Positions 18,923 through 27,936 of a stretch of 64,000 bases of DNA are shown here, piece after piece. The position numbers and the translations under genes are program-made. The notes under the pieces were generated by a model that worked only from the letters and a program-made list of their open reading frames with translations, ran no database searches and had not been told where the DNA came from. This DNA comes from Acidiluteibacter ferrifornacis (lineage in GTDB: Bacteria; Bacteroidota; Bacteroidia; Flavobacteriales_E; Vicingaceae): NCBI RefSeq assembly GCF_009909615.1, contig NZ_WWNE01000006.1:186001-250000 (forward strand), in the 5' to 3' direction. Every line of letters begins with the position of its first letter. Positions within the stretch are counted from its first letter, which is position 1.

Positions 18923-20299
18923 ATGGAAAAACATGAAGATTTATGGGGACACCCAAAAGGATTATATATTCTATTCTTTACAGAATTATGGGAAAGATTT
19001 AGCTACTATGGAATGCGAGCAATCTTAGTTTTATTCCTAATTAGTTCTGTTAACGGAGACAACCCCGGATTTGGTTGGGAAGAAAGTGATGCTTTGTCCC
19101 TTTATGGAACATATACAATGCTCGTTTATGTTATGTCCATCGCAGGAGGTATTATTGCTGATAAGTATTTAGGTCAAAAAAAGACTGTAATGCTGGGAGG
19201 AATATTGCTCTGTTTTGGACATGGTATACTAGCAGTGGAAGCTCTTTGGGCATTTTATGCCGGACTTGGATTAATTATTTTAGGTGTTGGAGGTTTAAAA
19301 CCCAATATCTCAACAATGGTTGGTGGATTATACCCTCCAGGAGATGATAGAAGAGACAAGGGGTTTACAATATTCTACATTGGTATTAATGTAGGTGCTT
19401 TTCTTTCGGCACTTGCGGTAGGTTATTTAGGTGAAAACTACGGATGGCATTATGGTTTTGGTTTAGCAGGTATAGGTATGTTATTGGGTCAAGCAGTATT
19501 TGTATGGGGCCAAAAGTATTTGAAAGGGGTAGGTGAAGCCACAAAAGATTTATCACCTGCTGAAGCAGAGGCTAAGAAAAGACCATTAACAAAGGTAGAA
19601 ATGGACAGAATGAAAGTTATGCTTATCTCATTTGCCTTAATTATAGTTTTCTGGGGAGCTTTTGAACAAGCAGGCGGATTAATGAATATCTATACCGCAC
19701 AAAAAACTGATTTATACATAGGCTTTTTAGATTTCACTGTTCCTGCTTCATGGTTTCAGTCAGTGAATGCATTCTTTATTATCACTTTGGGTGTACCTAT
19801 TGCTGCTTTCTGGTATAACTGGAAAAAGAAAGGAAAAGAATCTTCTTCATTATTTAAAATGGCGATTGGTGTTATTATCATGGGGTGGGGATTTTTATTC
19901 ATGTCTGCGGCATCACTAGAATTTGAAGCTCAAGGAGAATCAGCTATGTACTGGTTAGTATTAGCTTATTTATTCCATACAGTTGGAGAGTTATGTGCAT
20001 CTCCCGTTGCGCTATCGTTCATCACCAAATTAGCTCCACTAAAATATGCTTCATTAATGATGGGTGCATATTTTGCAGCTACAGGCTTAGGAAACAAAGT
20101 GGCGGGCTTAGTTGGAGAATGGTCACAATCAGCAGGTGAATTAGAAATTTTTACAGGTATTGCTATTTTCTGTACAATTATCGGATTACTGGTTATTGCA
20201 TTACTTAAACCATTGAAGCGCTTAACTCATGGTGCAGAAGACGCACAACCTGAATCTCCACTTCAAAATACAGAACAAATAGAGATAAAAGAGGCATAA
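18923..20299 (+). CDS. POT family proton-coupled di/tripeptide transporter
   Basis: 458 residues with 12 hydrophobic helices, major facilitator superfamily. The N-terminal ELWERFSYYGMRAILVLFL contains the ExxERFxYYG motif that couples protons to peptide binding in POT/PTR2 proteins. GGLKPNISTMVGGLY and FTIFYIGINVGAF are also family signatures. It imports di- and tripeptides across the inner membrane. An 18-nt gap separates it from a second POT gene, with the dipeptidyl peptidase upstream, so the three probably act in one peptide-uptake route. Confidence 0.94.
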   Translation: MEKHEDLWGHPKGLYILFFTELWERFSYYGMRAILVLFLISSVNGDNPGFGWEESDALSLYGTYTMLVYVMSIAGGIIADKYLGQKKTVMLGGILLCFGHGILAVEALWAFYAGLGLIILGVGGLKPNISTMVGGLYPPGDDRRDKGFTIFYIGINVGAFLSALAVGYLGENYGWHYGFGLAGIGMLLGQAVFVWGQKYLKGVGEATKDLSPAEAEAKKRPLTKVEMDRMKVMLISFALIIVFWGAFEQAGGLMNIYTAQKTDLYIGFLDFTVPASWFQSVNAFFIITLGVPIAAFWYNWKKKGKESSSLFKMAIGVIIMGWGFLFMSAASLEFEAQGESAMYWLVLAYLFHTVGELCASPVALSFITKLAPLKYASLMMGAYFAATGLGNKVAGLVGEWSQSAGELEIFTGIAIFCTIIGLLVIALLKPLKRLTHGAEDAQPESPLQNTEQIEIKEA

Positions 20300-20317
20300 A
20301 CGCTAAACTTACTTAAG

Positions 20318-21988
20318 ATGGATATTGCAAAAGGCATAATGATCGTTTCCTGGATATTTGTTATTATCTGGGTTCCAATAATTATTTTCACCAATAGAAA
20401 ATTGCACCCAAAAGCATTGTTTGTTTGCTTTTTTGCAGAAATGTGGGAACGATTCTCTTACTATGGGATGCGTACATTACTTATCCTCTATATGGTGAAA
20501 GAGCTTTTTGTAGACATGAGCTTTGCTGACGCCGATGCTAAATCATTAGGAATTTATGGCTCATACACTGCTATGGCCTATTTATTTCCTGTGATTGGAG
20601 GAGTATTAGCCGATAAAGTTTTGGGTTTTAGAAAAGCTATCTTATTTGGTGGTGTAATGATGATGATAGGTCATTTTGCATTAGCATTAGAAGGAATGTA
20701 TTTTCATGGTAACTTAAATCTATTTTTCCTTTCCTTAGCTTTTATAATTGTTGGAAATGGTTTTTTTAAGCCAAATATTTCTTCCTTTTTAGGAAACTTT
20801 TATGGACTGAATGATAGCCGAAAAGATGGAGCTTACACCATTTTCTACATGGGGGTAAATATTGGTGCTCTACTTTCTATTGTAACTTGCGGATACGTTG
20901 GTGAAAGAATCAGCTGGGATTATGGATTTGGATTAGCAGGTATCGGAATGCTTGTTGGTTTATTAGTATTTTGGTTGGCAGGGCCTAAAATTTTTGGGAA
21001 GAAAGGTATCAACCCCGCTAGCTTAGAAACATTTCCGGAAATAGACGAAAAAGAGGACATCAAGCTGTTGCACGCGACAACTGAAGATCGAAATAAACGT
21101 CTAGAAGAAGAAGCAAATAACTTTACAAAAATCGATGATCCAAAACTGAAAAAGAAACAATTAATTACCATTTTAGCAGCCATCTTCTTTGTACCAATTT
21201 GTTCGCTATTCTTAAACTTAAGCGACTTAATAACAATAATTCTCGTGGTACTAAGCATAGGAATTTTAGGTTATATCATCTTTGATGCTAGAAACGAGGA
21301 AAAACCTGTTCAGCAAAAGCTATGGGTAGTTGTTGTCCTTTTTCTATTCCATGCTATATTCTGGGCATTGTTCGAACAAGCCGGTGGGTCCATCACTCTC
21401 TTTACTGCAAGAAATGTAGATCGTATGGTATTAGGATCTGAATTACCTGCATCCATTTTTCAATTCTTTAATTCATTCTTCATTATTCTATTAGCTCCTG
21501 CTTTTTCTTGGATGTGGATAAAATTGAGAAGTAAAGGAAAAGAACCTTCCACTCCAATGAAGTTTGTTTTAGGACTTTCCCAGATAGCAGTGGGGTTTGG
21601 TATACTAGTAATCGGAGGTAAATTCTTTGCAAATGAAGGTCTTGTTCCTGTAATCTTTATCGTATTGATGTACTTCTTCCACACCTCAGGTGAATTAAGC
21701 TTGTCACCTGTTGGATTGTCAATGATAACCAAATTATCTCCAAAGAAAATGGTTGGATTCATAATGGGGATTTGGTTTCTTTCTATCTCTTTAGGAAATA
21801 AATTAGGTGGGTTAATAGGTGAATTAACAGCAGTAGAAGGTGGAAGTGAAAATCCTACAGTTATGGAAACATTAAATGCTTATTCTAGCACATACCTAAC
21901 TTGGGGTGTTATGGTTGTAGCTATTGCCTCCGGAATTCTTCTATTAATGGTTCCTACTTTAAGAAAATGGATGCACGGAATACACTAA
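20318..21988 (+). CDS. Second POT family peptide transporter, longer paralogue
   Basis: 556 residues. The core is paralogous to the preceding gene, with EMWERFSYYGMRTLLILYM, GNGFFKPNISSFLGNFY and the same GVNIGALLS signature. It differs by an N-terminal extra helix (residues 5-27) and an insert of charged sequence plus two helices between the two six-helix halves (about residues 245-330), giving about 14 helices as in many bacterial POTs. Substrate preference may differ from its neighbour. A DUF6265 gene follows after 4 nt. Confidence 0.93.
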   Translation: MDIAKGIMIVSWIFVIIWVPIIIFTNRKLHPKALFVCFFAEMWERFSYYGMRTLLILYMVKELFVDMSFADADAKSLGIYGSYTAMAYLFPVIGGVLADKVLGFRKAILFGGVMMMIGHFALALEGMYFHGNLNLFFLSLAFIIVGNGFFKPNISSFLGNFYGLNDSRKDGAYTIFYMGVNIGALLSIVTCGYVGERISWDYGFGLAGIGMLVGLLVFWLAGPKIFGKKGINPASLETFPEIDEKEDIKLLHATTEDRNKRLEEEANNFTKIDDPKLKKKQLITILAAIFFVPICSLFLNLSDLITIILVVLSIGILGYIIFDARNEEKPVQQKLWVVVVLFLFHAIFWALFEQAGGSITLFTARNVDRMVLGSELPASIFQFFNSFFIILLAPAFSWMWIKLRSKGKEPSTPMKFVLGLSQIAVGFGILVIGGKFFANEGLVPVIFIVLMYFFHTSGELSLSPVGLSMITKLSPKKMVGFIMGIWFLSISLGNKLGGLIGELTAVEGGSENPTVMETLNAYSSTYLTWGVMVVAIASGILLLMVPTLRKWMHGIH

Positions 21989-21992
21989 TAGA

Positions 21993-22505
21993 ATGAAATC
22001 AGGCATTAAATACTTCTTTTTTGGATTACTCATTGGCTTTATGGTATTAATCCTCTTCGTTGTAGCTAAAGGCAACAAAAAGAAGGATATTCCTGAAGCT
22101 AATCAACCTATTGAAAATCTATATTGGCTAGCTGGAGAATGGGTTTCTGTAGATGAGGATGGTGGTAAAATGATAGAAAATTGGGAAATCTCTCCCGATA
22201 AAGAATTAGAGGGTACAGGCTACTATATTAAAGATACGGATACCATATTTAAAGAACAATTGAGCATAAAAACTATTCATAATGCTATTTGTTATATCGC
22301 TACCATAAATCAACAAGGCCCAATTCTTTTTACCTTAGTGAAAAGAAACTTAGACCAATGGACGTTCAGAAATTCCCGTCATGACTTTCCACAAAGAATA
22401 ATTTACAACAAGCTTAATGCTGAAAGCTTTACTGTAAAAACTGAAGGGCGTTTAATTACAGGGCTAATGGATGGTGAAGACTTTACCTTTATCTCCAAAA
22501 AGTAA
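21993..22505 (+). CDS. DUF6265 family protein with N-terminal anchor
   Basis: 170 residues: one hydrophobic N-terminal helix (residues 5-26), a short charged stretch and a lipocalin-like beta domain. LYWLAGEWVSVDEDGGKMIE with the later HDFPQRIIY is the DUF6265 signature; the fold resembles small beta-barrel ligand-binding proteins. Function unknown. It starts 4 nt after the second POT gene and ends 12 nt before the MaoC-like gene, so it belongs to the same transcript. Confidence 0.75.
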   Translation: MKSGIKYFFFGLLIGFMVLILFVVAKGNKKKDIPEANQPIENLYWLAGEWVSVDEDGGKMIENWEISPDKELEGTGYYIKDTDTIFKEQLSIKTIHNAICYIATINQQGPILFTLVKRNLDQWTFRNSRHDFPQRIIYNKLNAESFTVKTEGRLITGLMDGEDFTFISKK

Positions 22506-22517
22506 TACTCAAAACTC

Positions 22518-22937
22518 ATGAAAATTTCAGAAAAGCTAAATATCGATTTTGGCTCAATCAGCCTTTCTAAAGAAGAGATAATCGACTTTGCAAAGAGATA
22601 CGACCCACTAGATTTTCATACTAACATAGACATTGCTAATCAAAGTTTTTTCAAAGGCTTAATCGCTAGTGGTCCGCATATTTTCAATGTCTTTTATCGA
22701 AAAAAATGGATACCCCTTTTTGGTCATACAGTTATTGCAGGTCTGGAAGTGAGTAATTGGAAATTTTTAAAACCAATTTATGCCGATCAACCTATTCAAT
22801 GTTTTGTAAAGGTGGATCAAATGTCAATCTCTAAAGAAAAAGGCACGGCTATTGTAAAGTGGCAGTATTCTTTTAAGAATGACAAACAAGAAAATTGTCA
22901 GGCGGTAGACTTGACAATTCTGCATAAACTTGATTAA
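22518..22937 (+). CDS. MaoC-like hotdog-fold dehydratase
   Basis: 139 residues, a single hotdog domain. The hydratase motif is partly visible in AKRYDPLDFHTNIDIA (Asp and His spaced as in R-hydratase 2 proteins), then FKGLIASGPHIFNVFY and LEVSNWKFLKPIYADQP, typical of MaoC-like dehydratases. Related enzymes hydrate enoyl-CoA or enoyl-ACP; the real substrate is unknown. It is between DUF6265 and thioredoxin-like genes in a close-packed run on the same strand. Confidence 0.82.
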   Translation: MKISEKLNIDFGSISLSKEEIIDFAKRYDPLDFHTNIDIANQSFFKGLIASGPHIFNVFYRKKWIPLFGHTVIAGLEVSNWKFLKPIYADQPIQCFVKVDQMSISKEKGTAIVKWQYSFKNDKQENCQAVDLTILHKLD

Positions 22938-22946
22938 TTTTATAAG

Positions 22947-23474
22947 ATGAGAAAAATACTTCCCCTATTACTATTGTCATTTTACACAGTTTCTGGATTT
23001 GCCCAAAAAGCAGAAAAAATAGAATGGATTTCTATTGAGGAAGCTTTCGAAAAAATTCAAAAAGAACCCAGAAAAATCCTAATTGATGTATATACTGATT
23101 GGTGTGGATGGTGTAAAAGAATGGATGCCGCAACCTTTACTAATCCTGAAATTGTAAACTTTGTGTCTCAACATTATTATGCGGTAAAATTAGACGCCGA
23201 ACGGAAAGATACCATAACAGTAGGCAACCAAACCTTTGTAAATGAAAAACCTGACCAAAGAAGGCACCCTCACAACATTGCCATTGCATTAATGAATGGC
23301 AAAATGAGCTATCCAACCATTGTCTATTTAGATGAAGGGTTTAACTTGATACAGTCAGTGCCTGGATACCAAACACCTGAAAACTTGGAACCAATTCTTC
23401 ATTTTTTGGTAACTGATGAATATAAAACCACACCATGGGAAGAGTTTCAGAAGACATTCAAAAGTAATTTATAA
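22947..23474 (+). CDS. Exported thioredoxin-fold protein
   Basis: 175 residues: a signal peptide (cleavage near VSGFAQ) followed by a thioredoxin-like domain with the active-site CxxC in YTDWCGWCKRMDAATF. The pattern KMDxxTF...N fits DUF255/thioredoxin_7 proteins that act as periplasmic thiol reductases or chaperone-like factors. MSYPTIVYLDE supplies the cis-Pro segment. It starts 9 nt after the MaoC-like gene. Its partners are not evident from the context. Confidence 0.85.
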   Translation: MRKILPLLLLSFYTVSGFAQKAEKIEWISIEEAFEKIQKEPRKILIDVYTDWCGWCKRMDAATFTNPEIVNFVSQHYYAVKLDAERKDTITVGNQTFVNEKPDQRRHPHNIAIALMNGKMSYPTIVYLDEGFNLIQSVPGYQTPENLEPILHFLVTDEYKTTPWEEFQKTFKSNL

Positions 23475-23572
23475 CAAACCTATTCAGTAAAGTATCTATT
23501 ATTATTTCACTTTTTTATTTGATGTTTGGAATAATTTATTTACTTTGTACCCACATTATATTATTTTTTATT

Positions 23573-23824
23573 ATGAACATTTACGTAGGAAACATTCCTT
23601 ACAAGTGCACAGAAGATGACTTAGGGAATCTCTTCGCTGAATATGGCGATGTTGTATCAGTTAAAATTATAACTGACAAATTTAGCGGACGATCTAAAGG
23701 ATTTGGTTTCGTAGAAATGGCTTCAGATGAAGCGGGTACAAAGGCTGTAGAAGCATTGGACAGTTATCTTTTTATGGAAAGAAACTTGAAGGTGAACGTA
23801 GCACATCCAAGAGAAGAGAAATAG
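23573..23824 (+). CDS. Small RRM RNA-binding protein
   Basis: 83 residues counted from MNIYVGNIPY at 23573; the frame is open further upstream, but that part is hydrophobic, unlike the family, and overlaps the likely promoter. One RNA recognition motif fills the protein: RNP2 is IYVGNI and RNP1 is KGFGFVEM. Bacterial single-RRM proteins bind RNA, sometimes in cold response, and are frequent in Bacteroidota and Cyanobacteria. A terminator follows at 23846, so it is monocistronic or a transcript end. Confidence 0.9.
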   Translation: MNIYVGNIPYKCTEDDLGNLFAEYGDVVSVKIITDKFSGRSKGFGFVEMASDEAGTKAVEALDSYLFMERNLKVNVAHPREEK

Positions 23825-23845
23825 AAGAGAAATTAAATTAAAGTC

Positions 23846-23879
23846 AAAAAGGTGATTAGGAAACTAGTCACCTTTTTTT
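23846..23879 (+). terminator. Terminator after the RRM gene
   Basis: Stem AAAAAGGTGA/TCACCTTTTT with possible extension through TTAG/CTAG (one G-U pair) and a following T-run to 23879. Confidence 0.85.
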
Positions 23880-23926
23880 ATTCCATAAATATATCAGCAA
23901 TAAATTAATAAGAAGGAATTAAAGTT

Positions 23927-23934
23927 TAACTTTG
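23927..23934 (+). promoter_or_regulatory. Promoter -7 box of typA
   Basis: TAACTTTG, 20 nt before the typA ATG, with the downstream context GCGCCCT identical to that at mtaB. No clear TTG at -33. Confidence 0.5.
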
Positions 23935-23953
23935 CGCCCTATTTTAAAATACA

Positions 23954-25753
23954 ATGCAAGACATAAGAAATATTGCGATTATCGCTCACGTTGACCACGG
24001 GAAAACCACATTGGTTGATAAATTATTAGCCGCTGGAAAACTTTTTCAAGAACACGAGAAAGTAGGTGAATTAATCATGGACAACAATGATATCGAACGA
24101 GAAAGAGGAATTACAATCCTTTCTAAAAACGTTTCGATGATGTACAAAGATGTTAAAATAAACATCATTGATACTCCAGGTCACGCCGATTTTGGAGGAG
24201 AAGTAGAACGAGTATTAAACATGGCTGATGGCGTACTTTTATTGGTTGATGCTTTTGAAGGCCCTATGCCTCAGACTCGTTTCGTATTGCAAAAAGCGAT
24301 TGCGATGGGTTTAAAGCCGATTGTTGTTATTAATAAAGTAGACAAGCCAAACTGTACTCCTGATATCGTTCATGAAGCAGTGTTTGACCTTATGTTTCAA
24401 TTGGATGCTACGGAAGATCAGTTAGACTTCCCTTCAGTTTATGGTTCTGCTAAAGAAGAATGGTTTTCTTATGATTGGAAAGAAAGAACAAATGATATCA
24501 CTCCTTTATTGGATTCTATTTTAGAACATATCCCTAAATATGAAGTTCCTGAAGGAAACACTCAAATGTTGATTACTTCCCTAGATTACTCTAATTATAC
24601 TGGTCGTATTGCGATTGGTCGATTAAAAAGAGGAACCTTAAAAGAAGGCATGACTGTATCCTTGATTAAAAGAGACGGAAGAACTACTAAAGTTAAAATC
24701 AAAGAATTATTTAGTTTCGAAGGTTTAGGTAAGCTTAGAGTAGAATCAGTTCAAGCAGGAGATATTGCTGCGGTTGTTGGGTTAGAAGGTTTTGAGATTG
24801 GTGATGTAATCGCTGATGCTGAGAATCCTGAGGCAATGGAAAGCATTGCAATTGACGAACCGACAATGAGTATGCTTTTTACAATTAATGATTCCCCATT
24901 CTTTGGTAAAGAAGGTAAGTTGGTTACTTCTAGACACATTAAAGAAAGACTAGAAAAGGAATTAGAAAAAAACTTGGCCCTTAGAGTTGAACCAGGCGCA
25001 ACTGCAGAATCTTTCATCGTTTATGGTAGAGGAGTATTACACTTATCTGTTTTAATCGAAACCATGCGAAGAGAAGGATATGAATTACAGGTAGGACAAC
25101 CGAGAGTAATTATCAAAGAAATTGATGGCCAAAAATGTGAGCCAATTGAAGAATTAACAATTGATTTACCTGAGGAAGTTTCCGGAAGAGCTGTTGAAAT
25201 GGTTACTAAAAGAAAGGGCGAAATGCTCTCTATGGTTCCAAAAGGCGACAGAATGGTATTGGAATTTGAGGTTCCTTCGAGAGGAATTATCGGATTGAGA
25301 AACCAATTGATGACTGCTACTGCGGGAGAAGCCATTATGTCTCACAGATTCAAAGAATATCAACCATACAAAGGCGAAATTTCAGGAAGAATTAACGGTT
25401 CAATGATCGTTTTAGAGGCCGGAAATTCTTTTGCCTACGCATTAAACAAATTACAAGATAGAGGGAAATTCTTTATTGAGCCTGGTGAGGATGTATATGC
25501 AGGACAAGTAATAGGCGAAAACTCCAGAGATGGAGACTTAGTAATTAATGTTACTAAATCTAAAAAAATGTCCAACATGCGTTCTTCAGGAGCAGATGAT
25601 AAAGTAAGATTAGCACCGCCAATTAAGTTTAGCTTGGAAGAAGCTTTAGAATACATTCAAAATGATGAGTATGTTGAGTTGACACCAAAATCAATTCGCC
25701 TGCGTAAAACCTATTTGAATGAAACAGATAGAAAAAGAATGTCAAAAAATTAA
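23954..25753 (+). CDS. typA: GTP-binding ribosome-associated protein TypA/BipA
   Basis: Translational GTPase that binds ribosomes and supports growth under stress and at low temperature. 599 residues. G-domain motifs: AHVDHGKTT (P-loop), RGITIL (switch I), DTPGHADFGGE and NKVDKP. Domains II, III and V and the C-terminal TypA-specific domain with GRINGSMIVLEAGNSFAYAL follow. Length and motif order are normal. It is monocistronic, with a -7 promoter box upstream and a strong terminator downstream. Confidence 0.96.
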   Translation: MQDIRNIAIIAHVDHGKTTLVDKLLAAGKLFQEHEKVGELIMDNNDIERERGITILSKNVSMMYKDVKINIIDTPGHADFGGEVERVLNMADGVLLLVDAFEGPMPQTRFVLQKAIAMGLKPIVVINKVDKPNCTPDIVHEAVFDLMFQLDATEDQLDFPSVYGSAKEEWFSYDWKERTNDITPLLDSILEHIPKYEVPEGNTQMLITSLDYSNYTGRIAIGRLKRGTLKEGMTVSLIKRDGRTTKVKIKELFSFEGLGKLRVESVQAGDIAAVVGLEGFEIGDVIADAENPEAMESIAIDEPTMSMLFTINDSPFFGKEGKLVTSRHIKERLEKELEKNLALRVEPGATAESFIVYGRGVLHLSVLIETMRREGYELQVGQPRVIIKEIDGQKCEPIEELTIDLPEEVSGRAVEMVTKRKGEMLSMVPKGDRMVLEFEVPSRGIIGLRNQLMTATAGEAIMSHRFKEYQPYKGEISGRINGSMIVLEAGNSFAYALNKLQDRGKFFIEPGEDVYAGQVIGENSRDGDLVINVTKSKKMSNMRSSGADDKVRLAPPIKFSLEEALEYIQNDEYVELTPKSIRLRKTYLNETDRKRMSKN

Positions 25754-25767
25754 GACAATCAATCCAT

Positions 25768-25804
25768 AAAAAAACCTGCATTGAAATTCAATGCAGGTTT
25801 TTTT
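25768..25804 (+). terminator. Terminator after typA
   Basis: Long stem: seven A plus CCTGCATTG against CAATGCAGG plus seven T, with a five-base loop. It also lies near the 3' end of the convergent minus-strand gene and may work in both directions. Confidence 0.9.
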
Positions 25805-25838
25805 ATGACTAGGTGTTACAAGAGTTAAATGAGCGCAA

Positions 25839-27362
25839 TTACCAGTTGGGTTGATACAATAACCACAGACCTAGGTTCTGATTTCTCCATCTAGAATCGT
25901 ATTGCTTAGTGAAAGATGTAAGATCCTCTTCATATCCACATCTCACTCCTACACCTACAATCTCATTAACTTGATATCCTAAACTTAAGTTAAATTGATA
26001 CCCGTATACCAAGTCTCTGATCGAGTTGGATTGACCAAAATCTTCGGTAATAGCTAAATCTTTTGAAATATATGCTCCTTGATGATCAAACAAGTAGTTA
26101 GCTACCAAGCCGGCACGCAATTCTGCCATTATTCGTCCATAATTTTTCTGAACTCCTATGAATACAGGAATAGATAAACGTTTAAAGGTGTTGGTTCGAT
26201 ATAAATAATCTTCAACCAAGGTGAAAGAAGGAGTTTCAATTTCATTGATTTGTTTTTCTATCAATAATACAGGTTTTCCATTACTTACAAAATTTGAATT
26301 AACCACTCGATAAGTTGTATCATAAGAGATGTCAACCCCTAATTCTTCTCTATTCACCTTATATCCCACTTGTTCGGTCTGAACTATGTAATGTGCACCA
26401 ACCCCAAATGTCAAAAACTTGTATGGTCGGATTAAATTTATTCCCATCCTCGAATTAGACTTTGCCACTTCACTATTCTCTTTATATTCTTTCAATGATT
26501 CATTACTCATTGCTAGAATTTTATCTGATTTGTAAGACCGCATTGCAACTATTTCTAACGCTAGCTTCTGTCGCTGGATTGGAGGTTGAATAATGGAGCT
26601 GACCACTTTCCTCTTAGGATTTAATTGCAAACTATAATTAGAAAAAACTGCATTCCATTTCATCAATTTAGGAACCATTAATTCGATTTCATTCTGCTGA
26701 GTTGATAAATTAGAGAACTGATTTTTTGAGGCAAAAGATATTGAAGTATTATTTTCCTTTACTGAACTTTCTCTTGTGGAAGGATTAGCTAAATCATCCT
26801 CCATTTTAATATCATTAACGCTCGCTTCGAACTTTTGGGTAACGGTATTTCCACTAATAGCCGAAACCTTAAAATCGGGAACTACTGGTTCTGGTGAAGC
26901 ATTGGCAGCATTAGTCCTCGCTATACCTTTCGTGGAGACGTCAGGCACCTCTAATGTTTCTACAATATCATTTTTAGTATCAATGATTGAAGGCTGTTTT
27001 GTATTTGAATTTGAGGTTGTGTTAGTTTTTATTTGAGGTTGTTCTACTTGAGTCTTCTTTTGAGAAAAAGAATAATCTTCGTCTAATTCAGTTTGATTCT
27101 GTTTCGTGGTATGATCTTTTGCAAAAACACCTTCCGATTTCCCAACGGTATTTATTCGTACTGTATCAGTTGAAATCATTGCACTCATCAATAACACGAA
27201 TGCTAAGGCAATTCCATTTAAACTAAAGTACCAAGGCACCATCCTTTTTGGGGAACTCGGTAACTGAGTCTCTACAGCGGCCCAAAGATTACTATCTACA
27301 GGATAGTTCTTTTTTAAACCTTCTCTAAAGAGCTGGTCAATTTTACTATTATCTTCTTTCAT
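25839..27362 (-). CDS. Trans-envelope anti-sigma-like protein with C-terminal beta-barrel
   Basis: 507 residues from the ATG at 27362, which overlaps the TGA of the sigma gene by one base; a GTG one codon upstream is less likely. Order: a cytoplasmic N-terminus (residues 1-43) with IDQLFREGLKKNYPVDSNLW, similar to anti-sigma-like heads in Bacteroidota; one membrane helix (about 44-64); a long low-complexity Ser/Thr/Asn/Lys-rich periplasmic region (about 70-260); and a C-terminal part of alternating amphipathic strands (about 265-507) ending in aromatic LLYQPNW, consistent with an outer-membrane barrel. This layout matches the recently described dual membrane-spanning anti-sigma factors (Dma) of Bacteroides. 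Anti-sigma function is inferred. Confidence 0.7.
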   Translation of the reverse strand: MKEDNSKIDQLFREGLKKNYPVDSNLWAAVETQLPSSPKRMVPWYFSLNGIALAFVLLMSAMISTDTVRINTVGKSEGVFAKDHTTKQNQTELDEDYSFSQKKTQVEQPQIKTNTTSNSNTKQPSIIDTKNDIVETLEVPDVSTKGIARTNAANASPEPVVPDFKVSAISGNTVTQKFEASVNDIKMEDDLANPSTRESSVKENNTSISFASKNQFSNLSTQQNEIELMVPKLMKWNAVFSNYSLQLNPKRKVVSSIIQPPIQRQKLALEIVAMRSYKSDKILAMSNESLKEYKENSEVAKSNSRMGINLIRPYKFLTFGVGAHYIVQTEQVGYKVNREELGVDISYDTTYRVVNSNFVSNGKPVLLIEKQINEIETPSFTLVEDYLYRTNTFKRLSIPVFIGVQKNYGRIMAELRAGLVANYLFDHQGAYISKDLAITEDFGQSNSIRDLVYGYQFNLSLGYQVNEIVGVGVRCGYEEDLTSFTKQYDSRWRNQNLGLWLLYQPNW

Positions 27363-27913
27363 CACGATACTTTTTCGTTATACACTTCAAGCATGGCTAC
27401 TAATTTTTTACGCGCTTCTCCCAAATGCCATTTGGATGTACTCTCGCTCATCTCTAACAATTCAGCAATTTCTCTGTGTTTAAATCCATCTATTGCATAC
27501 AAGTTAAACACCTTAGCTGTCATTGTTGGCAATTGACGAATCATTTCTAATAAGTATTCTGAATCTAATTCTGCTTCCTTTTCATGGATAGAAGTTGGAT
27601 GACTTGACAACCCGACTTCTTCAAGAAAGCCTAGCTTATCCCGTTCTCGTTTTTCCTTGCGATACTCATCTATTAGATGGTTCACAGCAATACGTTTCAT
27701 CCAAGGAACAAAAGCTTCATCACTTCTAAAATCATTTAAATGGTCTAGAACTTTCAAGAAAATTGCATTTAGACTAGCTCCTGCAGAATCATAATCATTT
27801 TTATACCGAACACAGATATTCATGAGGTATGAAAACACCTCATTATAAAGCTGATTTTGAGCCAACCTCTTCTGCTTTTTGCAGTCATCAAGAAGCGCCT
27901 TATCTATTTTCAT
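27362..27913 (-). CDS. ECF-type RNA polymerase sigma factor
   Basis: 183 residues with sigma-70 regions 2 and 4 and no region 3. Region 2 shows FLKVLDHLNDFRSDEAF and PWMKRIAVNHLIDEYRKEK; region 4 shows LPTMTAKVFNLYAIDGFKHR, then EIAELLEMSESTSKWHLGEARKKL as helix-turn-helix, with SKWHLxxARxxL typical of Bacteroidota ECF factors. It is followed with a one-base overlap by the putative trans-envelope anti-sigma protein, the usual layout for such pairs. The upstream PKD-repeat gene ends 23 nt before this start, so all three may be cotranscribed. Its regulon is unknown. Confidence 0.9.
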   Translation of the reverse strand: MKIDKALLDDCKKQKRLAQNQLYNEVFSYLMNICVRYKNDYDSAGASLNAIFLKVLDHLNDFRSDEAFVPWMKRIAVNHLIDEYRKEKRERDKLGFLEEVGLSSHPTSIHEKEAELDSEYLLEMIRQLPTMTAKVFNLYAIDGFKHREIAELLEMSESTSKWHLGEARKKLVAMLEVYNEKVS

Positions 27914-27936
27914 AGAATAACCCTACGGTCTTTTAA

